This document shows, in pieces, positions 51,660 through 60,199 of a stretch of DNA of 64,000 nucleotides. The first letter of the stretch is position 1. Each line of letters opens with the position of its first letter. The notes under the pieces were generated by a model. The model did no database searches and was not told where the DNA came from. It saw only the letters and a list, made by a program, of their open reading frames with translations. The stretch is from Streptomyces californicus (GTDB taxonomy: Bacteria > Actinomycetota > Actinomycetes > Streptomycetales > Streptomycetaceae), in the NCBI RefSeq assembly GCF_000717645.1, contig NZ_JNZZ01000002.1:124001-188000 (forward strand), read 5' to 3'. Made by a program: the position numbers and the translations under genes.

Positions 51660-53604
51660 GACAGCCAGGAGTGACACGGGTACGGGCGGAGTCTCCGTGA
51701 TACGCCGCGTCCTGCTCGACAACGGGGCGCTGAGCGCCCTGGTCGTCCTGGTGGTGGCGATGTCGCTGCTGTCCGGCGACTTCCTGACCACCCAGAATCT
51801 GCTGAACGTCGGCGTCCAGGCGGCCGTCACCGCCATCCTGGCGTTCGGCGTCACCTTCGTCATCGTCTCGGCGGGCATCGACCTGTCCGTCGGCTCGGTC
51901 GCCGCCCTCTCCGCGACGGTCCTCGCCTGGTCCGCGACCTCCGCCGGGGTACCCGTCGTCCTCGCGGTCGTCCTCGCGATCCTCACCGGCATCGCCTGCG
52001 GCTTCGTGAACGGCGCCCTCGTCTCGTACGGCAAACTCCCGCCGTTCATCGCGACGTTGGCGATGCTCTCGATCGCCCGCGGGCTCTCGCTCGTCATCTC
52101 GCAGGGCAGCCCGATCGCGTTCCCCGACTCCGTCTCGCGGCTCGGCGACACGCTCGGCGGCTGGCTCCCCGTACCGGTCCTCGTCATGATCGCCATGGGC
52201 CTCGTCACGGCGCTCGTCCTCGGCCGCACCTTCATCGGCCGGTCGATGTACGCGATCGGCGGCAACGAGGAGGCGGCCCGGCTCTCCGGGCTCCGCGTCA
52301 AGCGCCAGAAGATCGTCATCTACGCCCTGTCCGGCCTCTTCGCCGCCGTCGCGGGCATCGTCCTGGCCTCACGCCTCGTCTCCGCGCAGCCGCAGGCCGC
52401 GCAGGGGTACGAACTCGACGCCATCGCCGCCGTCGTCATCGGCGGGGCCAGCCTGGCCGGCGGCGTCGGCAAGGCGTCCGGCACCCTGATCGGCGCGCTC
52501 ATCCTCGCCGTGCTCCGCAACGGGCTCAACCTCCTCTCCGTGTCGGCGTTCTGGCAGCAGGTCGTCATCGGCGTCGTCATCGCCCTCGCCGTCCTGCTCG
52601 ACACGCTGCGCCGCAAGGCCGGTTCGGGTGCGGCCTCCTCGGCGGGCACCGCCCCCGGCGCTCCCGGCTCGGGGCGGCGGAACGCGCTGAAGTTCGGTGG
52701 CGCGGCGCTCTGCGCGGTGATCGTCGTCGGCGCGGTCTCGCTCCTCAACTCCGGTTCGTCCGGCGGCACGACGAAGGTCGGCATGTCGCTGTCCACGCTC
52801 AACAACCCCTTCTTCGTCCAGATGAAGGAGGGCGCGCAGGCGGAGGCGGAGAAGGCCGGCGTCGACCTCACCGTCACCGACGCGCAGAACGACGCCTCCC
52901 AGCAGGCCAACCAGCTCCAGAACTTCACCAGTTCCGGCGTCTCCTCCATCATCGTCAACCCGGTGGACTCCGACGCCGTCGGGCCCGGCGTCCGCAGCGC
53001 CAACAAGGCGGACATCCCCGTGGTCGCCGCGGACCGCGGCGTCAACAAGGCGGAGACCGCCACGCTCGTCGCCTCCGACAACGTGGCGGGCGGCAGGCTC
53101 GCCGCCGACGCGTTGGCCGACAAGCTCGGCGGCAAGGGCAGCATCGTCATCCTCCAGGGCACGGCCGGAACCTCCGCCAGCCGCGAGCGGGGGGCGGGCT
53201 TCGCCGAGGGCATCAAGGCGTACCCGGGCATCAAGGTGGTCGCCAAGCAGCCCGCCGACTTCGACCGCACCAAGGGCCTGGACGTCATGACGAACCTCAT
53301 CCAGTCCCACCCCGGCGTCACCGGCGTCTTCGCCGAGAACGACGAGATGGCGCTCGGCGCGGTCAAGGCGCTCGGCAGCAAGGCCGGTACGTCCGTCTCG
53401 GTCGTCGGCTTCGACGGCACCCCGGACGGGCTGACGGCGGTCGAGGCCGGCACGCTCTACGCGTCGGTCGCCCAACAGCCCGCCGAACTCGGCAGGATCG
53501 CCGTCCGCAACGCCATCAAGGCCGCGAAGGACGAGAAGGTCGAGGACACGGTCAAGGTGCCGGTCAAGGTGGTCACCCGGAAGAATGTCGCCGACTTCTC
53601 CTGA
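51649..53604 (+). CDS. Fused ribose permease (RbsC) and substrate-binding protein (RbsB)
   Basis: A 651-residue fusion. Residues about 15-325 are an RbsC-type permease (NVGVQAAVTAILAFGVTFVIVSAGIDLSVGSVAAL, the EAA-like loop AIGGNEEAARLSGLRVKRQKI, VVIGGASLAGGVGKASGT). After an Ala/Gly/Pro linker, a single helix (ALKFGGAALCAVIVVGAVSLL, about residues 345-365) leads into an RbsB-type binding domain (VGMSLSTLNNPFFVQMKEGAQAEAEKAGV, then DADRGVN-like, AENDEMALGAVKAL, VVGFDGTPDGL). The helix tethers the binding domain outside the membrane in place of a lipoprotein signal. GTG 51649 overlaps rbsA. Confidence 0.92.
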   Translation: MATETARSDTGTGGVSVIRRVLLDNGALSALVVLVVAMSLLSGDFLTTQNLLNVGVQAAVTAILAFGVTFVIVSAGIDLSVGSVAALSATVLAWSATSAGVPVVLAVVLAILTGIACGFVNGALVSYGKLPPFIATLAMLSIARGLSLVISQGSPIAFPDSVSRLGDTLGGWLPVPVLVMIAMGLVTALVLGRTFIGRSMYAIGGNEEAARLSGLRVKRQKIVIYALSGLFAAVAGIVLASRLVSAQPQAAQGYELDAIAAVVIGGASLAGGVGKASGTLIGALILAVLRNGLNLLSVSAFWQQVVIGVVIALAVLLDTLRRKAGSGAASSAGTAPGAPGSGRRNALKFGGAALCAVIVVGAVSLLNSGSSGGTTKVGMSLSTLNNPFFVQMKEGAQAEAEKAGVDLTVTDAQNDASQQANQLQNFTSSGVSSIIVNPVDSDAVGPGVRSANKADIPVVAADRGVNKAETATLVASDNVAGGRLAADALADKLGGKGSIVILQGTAGTSASRERGAGFAEGIKAYPGIKVVAKQPADFDRTKGLDVMTNLIQSHPGVTGVFAENDEMALGAVKALGSKAGTSVSVVGFDGTPDGLTAVEAGTLYASVAQQPAELGRIAVRNAIKAAKDEKVEDTVKVPVKVVTRKNVADFS

Positions 53605-53656
53605 CCGCCCCGCGCCACCCAACGTCCCCGGACCGACGAAAGCAGGAAGCACGCCC

Positions 53657-54580
53657 ATGCACGACAACGCCCCCGACGACCGGTACGACCTGCTGGTCGT
53701 CGGGTCGGCCAACGCCGACCTGGTGATCGGCGTCGAGCGCCGCCCCGCCCCCGGCGAGACGGTCCTCGGCTCCGACCTCGCCGTCCACCCCGGCGGCAAG
53801 GGCGCCAACCAGTCGCTGGCCGCGGCCCGCCTCGGCGCCAGGACGGCCCTGCTCGCCCGGGTCGGCGACGACGGCCACGGCCGTCTCCTGCTGGAGAGCC
53901 AGCGGGCGGCGGGCGTGGACACGGACGGCGTCCTGGTCGGTGGAGCCCCCACGGGCGTCGCCCTGATCACCGTGGACCCCTCCGGCGACAACAGCATCGT
54001 CGTCTCCCCGGGGGCGAACGGCCGGCTCACCCCCGAGGACGTCCGGGCGGCGGCCCCGCTGCTGGCGGCCGCCCGCGTGATCTCCGTACAGCTGGAGATC
54101 CCGCCGGCCACGGTGGCCGAGACCGTACGCCGCCGGGGGCCGGAGACCCGCCTCGTGCTGAACCCGTCACCACCCGCCCCGCTCCCCGCCGAAGTCCTCG
54201 CCGCCTGCGACCCGTTGGTGGTCAACGAGCACGAGGCGCGCTACATCCTGGGCGACGGCGCGGGGCGAACCCCGCAGGACTGGGCGCCGGCCCTGCTCGC
54301 GCTCGGCCCGCGCTCGGTCGTCATCACCCTGGGCGCGGCCGGCGCACTGGTGGCGGACAGCCGTACGGACTCCCTGGACCACCTGGTGAGCCCGGAGGTC
54401 GAGGCCGTCGACACCACGGGCGCCGGAGACGCGTTCACGGCGGCCCTCGCCTGGCGTCTGGGCCGGGGCGACGCCCTGCGGGAGGCGGCGGCCTTCGCGG
54501 TGCGGGTGGGGGCGGCGGCCGTCACCGCACGAGGCGCGCAGGAATCGTTCCCGACGCTGGAGGAGGTCGACGCGCTGTGA
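53657..54580 (+). CDS. rbsK: Ribokinase
   Basis: A 307-residue PfkB-family sugar kinase that phosphorylates ribose to ribose 5-phosphate. It has VVGSANADLVIGVERRPAPGETVLGSDLAVHPGGKGANQSLAAARLGA (PfkB signature 1 region) and VEAVDTTGAGDAFTAALAWRL (signature 2 with catalytic Asp). AGGAAG precedes ATG 53657; the frame is open upstream to 53585 but lacks a good ribosome-binding site there. The stop overlaps rbsD (GTGA). Confidence 0.93.
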   Translation: MHDNAPDDRYDLLVVGSANADLVIGVERRPAPGETVLGSDLAVHPGGKGANQSLAAARLGARTALLARVGDDGHGRLLLESQRAAGVDTDGVLVGGAPTGVALITVDPSGDNSIVVSPGANGRLTPEDVRAAAPLLAAARVISVQLEIPPATVAETVRRRGPETRLVLNPSPPAPLPAEVLAACDPLVVNEHEARYILGDGAGRTPQDWAPALLALGPRSVVITLGAAGALVADSRTDSLDHLVSPEVEAVDTTGAGDAFTAALAWRLGRGDALREAAAFAVRVGAAAVTARGAQESFPTLEEVDAL

Positions 54581-54966
54581 AGAAGTCGGGCATCCTCAAC
54601 CGTCACCTGGCGGGCGCGCTCGCCGAACTCGGCCACGGCGACGGCGTCCTGGTCTGCGACGCCGGCATGCCGATCCCGCCCGGCCCCCGCGTCGTCGACC
54701 TCGCCTTCCGCGCCGGCACCCCGTCGTTCGCCGAGGTGCTGGACGGCCTGCTCGACGAGCTGGTCGTCGAGGGCGCGACGGCCGCCGAGGAGATCCGCGA
54801 GGCCAACCCGGAGGCCGCCGCGCTTCTGGACCACCACTTCCCCTGGCTGGAACTGGTCCCGCACGACGAGGTGAAGGCGCTCACCCCCGAAGCCCGGCTG
54901 GTCGTCCGCACCGGGGAGGCGCGGCCGTACGCGAACGTCCTGCTGCGCTGCGGCGTCTTCTTCTGA
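54577..54966 (+). CDS. rbsD: D-ribose pyranase
   Basis: A 129-residue RbsD/FucU-family sugar anomerase interconverting beta-pyranose and beta-furanose forms of ribose for the kinase. It shows NRHLAGALAELGHGDGVLVCDAGMPIPPG (catalytic His and Asp) and the ending VRTGEARPYANVLLRCGVFF. GTG 54577 overlaps the ribokinase stop, making a five-gene ribose operon. The 150 bases after it hold only the leader of the next gene. Confidence 0.93.
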   Translation: MKKSGILNRHLAGALAELGHGDGVLVCDAGMPIPPGPRVVDLAFRAGTPSFAEVLDGLLDELVVEGATAAEEIREANPEAAALLDHHFPWLELVPHDEVKALTPEARLVVRTGEARPYANVLLRCGVFF

Positions 54967-55116
54967 ACGTCGCCGGCCGGTTGAACGGTTGGCGCACCCG
55001 CTGAAGACCGCGGCCGGGAAAAGACCTGGCGATACGTCACGGCGGGGGGCTAGGCTCCCCGCCGTGACCCACTCCACGAACAGATTGGGGGACCCGACCG
55101 CGCAAGGTGAGTGCTG

Positions 55117-56544
55117 ATGCTCACCTCTTCCGCGAACCGGGACTCCCGCTCCTCCCTCCTGTCCTTCTGGCCGCGCGTGCGCGAGTTCGCCGTGCCGGCC
55201 TCCATGATCGAGACCGCGACCGCCCGCCGAGAGGCCGGTGACTGGGCGGGCGCGTGCGCCGCGGCAGGCGTCGACGTCGATCTCCACCTCCGTTCCGTGG
55301 CCCGCGACCACGGCCGCGACCTCGCCACCCGCCTCCGGGCGGACCTTCGCCACCTGGCCCCCGACCTGCTGCGCTGGCACCTGCCGAGGATCGCCCCGCA
55401 CGGGCTGCTGCGCCCGGGCCTGACGATCGCGCTGGCCCGCTACCACCCACCGGGGCACGGCGACCGGACCCCGCTGCATCTGGTCGTCCGGACCCCGCCC
55501 GCCTGGGCGGACGCGGGCCAGCGGATCAGCCTCGCCCTGTGGGACGGCTCGCACACCGAACCCACCGCCCGCCGCCACCCCCACCCGCATCCGAGCCGGC
55601 GTTTCCGCCTCGACCTGCACCGCCACCTCTGGGACGCACGCCGGACCGGTGAACTGGGCGACCGGGCAGGGGCGTTCCCGCCGCACGACGGGAACGGACC
55701 GCCGTCCGTTCCGGACGTTCCCGGGACGGAGCGGGGCGACCACCGCCTCGCCGTCGACCGATGGGCGGCCGAGGCGGCGATCCTGCTCCGCGCCGAGGGG
55801 CGGGGGCCGGGGGGAACGGTCGGCGTACGGATGGGGAGACGGCGACGGCTGCTCCTGCACCTGGAAGCCGAAGAGAGCCCGACGCCCCGGATCGCGGCGG
55901 TGACGGCGGACCCGGGGACGTCCCCGGCGCCCGTCCTGCCGGACGCGGCCACCTGGGTGCTGCCCGACCTCGATCTGCTCCGTACCGGGGCGATCGAGCC
56001 CGATCGGCTGCATCCGCTGGTCGCGCGGGCCCTCGTACCGGATCCGGCGCCGCCCGGTCCGGGCCCGGCCCTGCCCCGCACGGGAGAGGGGGCGGCACCG
56101 GAGCGCCCGGTGGAATGCCGGGGAGCGCGGCACCGGATCGGCCTGGTCGACGGCGTTCTCGCGCCCTTCGACCACGACGCCGCCGAGATCCGCCGCGAAG
56201 AGCTGCTGGTCGCGCTGGGCGGTACTCCGCTGCCCTGCCTCCAGGCCATCGACGAGGCGCACCGGCGGCCGGACTGCCTCACCGGTGTACGGGAACGCCT
56301 CGACCACGGAGACATCGCCGGGGCCCTGGCCGTCGTGGAGGGGCTCCTCGGCCCGGAGGCGGTCCTGCGCGACGGTCCGCTGCGGGACGAACTGGAGGCC
56401 GCCGCCCGACGGCGGATCACCTACGGACTGTTCCGCGCCGACCTCATCGGCCCCGGCCACCTCCGCCGCCGTACCGACCCGCTCCGTCCGGTCGATCCCC
56501 GGCCGCGCCGACCTCGTCGGCCACGCCGCGCACAGCCGCGCTGA
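55117..56544 (+). CDS. Unknown protein linked to MoxR ATPase and VWA/metallopeptidase genes
   Basis: A 475-residue Arg/Pro/Ala-rich protein without a recognised domain. Visible features are an N-terminal segment with paired helices (SFWPRVREFAVPASMIETATARREAGDWAGACAAAGVDVDL; RSVARDHGRDLATRLRADLRHLAPDLLRWHLPR), a middle with strand-like LHLVVRTPPAW, an Arg/Pro-rich C terminus, and GLVDGVLAPFDHDAAEIRREELLVALGGTPLPCLQAIDEA. ATG 55117 is chosen because AAGGTGA lies seven bases upstream. 115 bases separate it from the MoxR-like gene. Similar sized unknown proteins accompany MoxR/VWA pairs in streptomycetes; a substrate or adaptor role is a guess. Confidence 0.6.
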   Translation: MLTSSANRDSRSSLLSFWPRVREFAVPASMIETATARREAGDWAGACAAAGVDVDLHLRSVARDHGRDLATRLRADLRHLAPDLLRWHLPRIAPHGLLRPGLTIALARYHPPGHGDRTPLHLVVRTPPAWADAGQRISLALWDGSHTEPTARRHPHPHPSRRFRLDLHRHLWDARRTGELGDRAGAFPPHDGNGPPSVPDVPGTERGDHRLAVDRWAAEAAILLRAEGRGPGGTVGVRMGRRRRLLLHLEAEESPTPRIAAVTADPGTSPAPVLPDAATWVLPDLDLLRTGAIEPDRLHPLVARALVPDPAPPGPGPALPRTGEGAAPERPVECRGARHRIGLVDGVLAPFDHDAAEIRREELLVALGGTPLPCLQAIDEAHRRPDCLTGVRERLDHGDIAGALAVVEGLLGPEAVLRDGPLRDELEAAARRRITYGLFRADLIGPGHLRRRTDPLRPVDPRPRRPRRPRRAQPR

Positions 56545-56659
56545 CCGCCGGGACCGGGTACACCGTCCCCCGGTCTCCGCTCCGAGGCGGCTCCGCCCTG
56601 CCCGTCGAGCCCCGCCCTCGACCTCACCCACCCCTTCGCACACGCCCAGGTGATCACCC

Positions 56660-57982
56660 ATGCTCACGAACACCCCGTCCTCAGCATGGACGGACTCCGC
56701 GCTCACGGACTCCGCGCCCACGGACTCCACGCCCCCGTCCTCCGCTCCCACGGAACCCGCTCCCGGCTCCCAACTCGCGGTGGCACAGGAGCTGATGAGT
56801 CTGCTCCGCGACACCGCCACCGAGCCGCGCCCCGACACCCAGCTGGAGGCGCTGACCCTCGCCGTCTCCGCCGACCTGCCCGTCCTCCTCTGGGGCGAGC
56901 CGGGGATCGGCAAGACCGCGGCGCTCACCCAGCTCGCCGACTCCCTGGGGCTGCCGCTCACGACGGTCATCGCCAGCGTGCACGAACCGTCCGACTTCTC
57001 CGGTCTGCCCGTCGTCGGCGACGACCCCGCCGTACAGGGCGTGCCGATGGCACCGCCGGACTGGGCCGTCCGCCTGGTACGGGCAGGCAAGGGGCTGCTG
57101 TTCCTCGACGAGCTGTCCACCGCGCCGCCCGCCGTCCAGGCCGCGCTCCTCCGTCTCGTACTGGAGCGGCGCATCGGCGCCCTCCGGCTCCCGCCCGGTG
57201 TCCGGATCGTGGCCGCCGCCAACCCGCGTTCGTCGGCGGCCGACGGCTGGGAGCTGAGCCCGCCCCTCGCCAACCGCTTCGTCCACCTCCGATGGGCCCA
57301 CGACCACGAGGTCGTCGTCCGCGGACTCGGCGGCACCTGGCCCCGCGCGACCCTGCCCCGGCTCGACCCCGGAAAGCTGTCCGGAGCCGTCGACTTCGCC
57401 CGGCGCGCGGTGTGCGGCCTCCTCTCCGCCCGGCCCGCGCTCGTCCATCGGCTGCCCACCACGGAGACCCGTCGCGGCGGTCCGTGGCCCTCGCCGCGCA
57501 GTTGGGACATGGCGCTGAGCCTCCTCGCCTTCGCGACCGCCGCCGGATCGTCCAGGGAGGTGCTGTCGCTGCTGGTCCGGGGCACGGTGGGGGACGGGCC
57601 CGGGCTTGAGCTGCTGGCGAGCCTCGACCGGATGGACCTCCCCGACCCCGAAGCGCTGCTCGCGGACCCGGCAGGCGCCGTCCTGCCCGAGCGCGGCGAT
57701 CTCCGGCAGGCCGCACTCGACGGTGTCGTCACGGCGGTCCGCACCCGCCCGGACCGGGCCCGGTGGGATGCCGCCTGGGCGCTGCTCGTCCGCGCGCTGG
57801 AGACCGGCGCCCCGGACCTGGTGGTCGTCCCCGCGACCACCCTCGCCGCCGTGCGCCAGGAGGACTGGGACGTACCCGCGGCCATCGAGCACCTGGCGGG
57901 CGTGGTCTCCCTGTCCCGGCGGGCGGACCGGGCGGCGGAGCGCGTGGCCCGGCGCGCGGCCGACGCCGAGGCGGGCAGGTGA
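56660..57982 (+). CDS. MoxR-type AAA+ ATPase
   Basis: A 440-residue AAA+ protein with a Ser/Thr/Pro-rich 35-residue N terminus. Walker A is LLWGEPGIGKTAAL, Walker B is GLLFLDELSTAPP, sensor 1 is RIVAAANPRSS, and the ANRF arginine finger region is LSPPLANRFVHL. MoxR ATPases act as chaperones that insert metals or remodel partners, usually beside VWA proteins, as here. The stop overlaps the GTG start of the VWA gene. Confidence 0.88.
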   Translation: MLTNTPSSAWTDSALTDSAPTDSTPPSSAPTEPAPGSQLAVAQELMSLLRDTATEPRPDTQLEALTLAVSADLPVLLWGEPGIGKTAALTQLADSLGLPLTTVIASVHEPSDFSGLPVVGDDPAVQGVPMAPPDWAVRLVRAGKGLLFLDELSTAPPAVQAALLRLVLERRIGALRLPPGVRIVAAANPRSSAADGWELSPPLANRFVHLRWAHDHEVVVRGLGGTWPRATLPRLDPGKLSGAVDFARRAVCGLLSARPALVHRLPTTETRRGGPWPSPRSWDMALSLLAFATAAGSSREVLSLLVRGTVGDGPGLELLASLDRMDLPDPEALLADPAGAVLPERGDLRQAALDGVVTAVRTRPDRARWDAAWALLVRALETGAPDLVVVPATTLAAVRQEDWDVPAAIEHLAGVVSLSRRADRAAERVARRAADAEAGR

Positions 57983-59217
57983 CGACCCCGGACGCCCCCG
58001 GCGCGCTCGACCGGGACAAGCTGTTCGCCGCCCGCCTGCACGCGGCCCGTGTCCGCCCCTACTTGGCGACGGCCCTGTTCGCCCTGCACACCGTGGAGTC
58101 CCGGAACGTGCCGACCATGGCCGTCGACCGGTACTGGCGGTGCTACGTCTCGCCGGCGTTCGTGGCCCGTACTCCGGTGGAGGAGCTGGCCGGGGTCTGG
58201 GTCCACGAGGTGTCGCACCTGCTCCGGGACCACCACGGCCGCGGCGACCGGGTCGCCCGGCAGCGCGGACTGACCGGACCGGGGGAGCGGCTGCGCATGA
58301 ACATCGCCGCGGACTGCGAGATCAACGACGACGTGTACGGCGACGGGCTGGTCCCGCCGGAGGGAGCCGTATATCCGTCGTCGCTGCACATGCGGCCCGG
58401 CGAGCTGATGGAGGACTACCTGTACCAGTTCCGCCTCGGCCCGCGCACCCGGGACTGCGCCTGGCTGGACTGCGGAAGCGGCGCGGACGGGCTGGAGAGG
58501 GAATGGGACCTGGGGCCGGACGGCGCCCACGGCCTGAGCGCCCACCAACAGGATGCCGTCATGTTCCGGGTGGCGCAGGGCATCATCGGCAGGCCGGGCA
58601 GCGCCTCGAAGGGATGGAAGCGGTGGGCGGAGGAGGCGTTCCATCCTCCGCAGCCCTGGCGGGAGTTGCTGGGCGCTGCCGTACGGTCCGCGGCCTCGGG
58701 TTCCGGCGCGGGAGAGGACTACAGCTACGGCCGCCCATCGCGCCGCTCCACCGGGCTGCCCGGGATCGTCCTGCCGAGCCTGCGGCGCAGGCCGCCCCGG
58801 GTCTCCGTCGTGATCGACACCTCGGGCTCGGTCAGCGACGCCGAACTGGGCAGCGCCCTCCTGGAGGTCGCCGCCATCTCCCGTGCGGTGGGCGGCCGTC
58901 GGGACCTGGTGACCGTCATCGCGTGCGACGCGGCGACGAGAGTCGTCCACGCGCTGTGCCGCGCCGAGGGCATTCCGCTGGAGGGCGGCGGCGGGACGGA
59001 TCTCCGGACAGGGTTCGCCAGGGCGCTCCGGTCCCGCCCGCGCCCCGACGCCCTCGTGGTCCTGACGGACGGTCAGACGCCGTGGCCCTCGGCGCGACCG
59101 GCCTGCCGTACGGTCGTCGGCCTGTTCCCGCGCGCGGGCCGGTCGTACGACGAGAGCGACCCCGACTACGTGCCGGAGAGGCCGCCGGAGTGGGCGCGGG
59201 TGGTGGACATCGGGTAG
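57979..59217 (+). CDS. DUF2201-type metallopeptidase-like protein with VWA-like domain
   Basis: A 412-residue protein. The N-terminal half carries the zincin motif HEVSH in WVHEVSHLLRDHHGRG, followed by NIAADCEINDD, typical of DUF2201-type putative metallopeptidases. The C-terminal half is a VWA-like domain with a MIDAS start DTSGSVSDAEL, GGGGTDLRTG and VLTDGQTPW. GTG 57979 overlaps the ATPase stop. ATPase plus MIDAS protein suggests a remodelling complex that works on a client protein; the unknown upstream protein is one candidate. Confidence 0.85.
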   Translation: MTTPDAPGALDRDKLFAARLHAARVRPYLATALFALHTVESRNVPTMAVDRYWRCYVSPAFVARTPVEELAGVWVHEVSHLLRDHHGRGDRVARQRGLTGPGERLRMNIAADCEINDDVYGDGLVPPEGAVYPSSLHMRPGELMEDYLYQFRLGPRTRDCAWLDCGSGADGLEREWDLGPDGAHGLSAHQQDAVMFRVAQGIIGRPGSASKGWKRWAEEAFHPPQPWRELLGAAVRSAASGSGAGEDYSYGRPSRRSTGLPGIVLPSLRRRPPRVSVVIDTSGSVSDAELGSALLEVAAISRAVGGRRDLVTVIACDAATRVVHALCRAEGIPLEGGGGTDLRTGFARALRSRPRPDALVVLTDGQTPWPSARPACRTVVGLFPRAGRSYDESDPDYVPERPPEWARVVDIG

Positions 59218-59262
59218 GCCGGCCCCGGACCGGCCTCCGCGGCCGGCCGCTCGGCCCGTCGG

Positions 59263-60057
59263 TCAGCAGGTCGCCACCAGCTCCGCCAGCGCGCTCGCCA
59301 GTGCGTCGAGCCCCGGTCCCGCGGGCCCGCCCGGCTCGGTCATGTACGTGTCGCGGCGGATCTCGATCATCAGGGCCGTGACCCGCCGGTCCGTGCCGAA
59401 GTGCTTCAGCGGGACGTACGTACCGGCGAAAGGGGTGTCGAAGGCCGTGCCCCCGAAGCCGGCGAACGCGTCCGCCGCGGCCGCGCGCAGTCGCGGCGGT
59501 GTGTGGAACGGGTCGGTGCCCAGGCAGACGGGCGGGCGGGGACCGGCGCCGTGGAGTTCGTACGGGAGGGGCGCGGTCGGGTACGAGTGGACGTCGATGA
59601 CCACCGCACGGCCGGCGGCGGCGATCCGGGCGTCGACCGCCTCCGTCATCGCTTCGGCGTACGGGCGGAAGTACGTCGCCAGCAGCGGTTCCGGGTCGGT
59701 CTCCGAGCCGCGCAGCCGTTCGCGGTGGGTGGTGTGCGTGTACACCGCTCCCATGCCCACGGCGCGCATCTCCTCCCGTTCGTCCGGGAAGCGCTCGGGG
59801 TCGACGACCAGACGCGAGAGGCCGTTGACGAGACTCCAGGGCCGGACGGCGCAGGCGTCCGCCGCGCGTCCCGCCAGTTCGGCGGTGTGGGAGTCGGTGA
59901 TGTGGTCCAGCTCCCGCTCCAGAGCACCGTCGTCCAGCAGGATGCCGTCGCGTACGCCCTCGGGGATCGCCCGGGACCCGTGCGGCACGTGCAGCAGTAC
60001 CGGGGAGTCGGGGCGTCCGGGGAGGAGGCGGAACGGCGGCTGGGCGGCGGTGCTCAT
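59263..60057 (-). CDS. N-formylglutamate amidohydrolase-family protein
   Basis: A 264-residue protein of the N-formylglutamate amidohydrolase family (zinc carboxypeptidase-like). Signature segments are VLLHVPHGSRAIP, the Glu/Asp-rich ERELDHITDSHT, SLVNGLSRLVVDPERFPDE, VVIDVHSYPTAPLPYE and ALMIEIRRDTYM. The family hydrolyses N-formyl-L-glutamate or related amides in histidine degradation; no hut genes are nearby, so the substrate is open. It is transcribed alone, convergent with the VWA gene. Confidence 0.85.
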   Translation of the reverse strand: MSTAAQPPFRLLPGRPDSPVLLHVPHGSRAIPEGVRDGILLDDGALERELDHITDSHTAELAGRAADACAVRPWSLVNGLSRLVVDPERFPDEREEMRAVGMGAVYTHTTHRERLRGSETDPEPLLATYFRPYAEAMTEAVDARIAAAGRAVVIDVHSYPTAPLPYELHGAGPRPPVCLGTDPFHTPPRLRAAAADAFAGFGGTAFDTPFAGTYVPLKHFGTDRRVTALMIEIRRDTYMTEPGGPAGPGLDALASALAELVATC

Positions 60058-60199
60058 GGAGCGGGTCCTTCATGGGTGGGGCGGACTCGGGGGGTGTCCG
60101 GCGGATCGTGACCGGGCCCGCCGGACGCACTCCAGGCGGGCCGGGAGCCCCGATTGTCCCATCCGCCGGGTCAGCCGGCGGAACCGGTCACCGGTCGCC

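Noticed and set aside
54241..58950. 1569-codon minus-strand open frame across ribokinase, pyranase and the MoxR module
   Set aside because: Shadow frame caused by GC skew at third positions; it runs opposite to five well-supported genes and has no recognisable motif.
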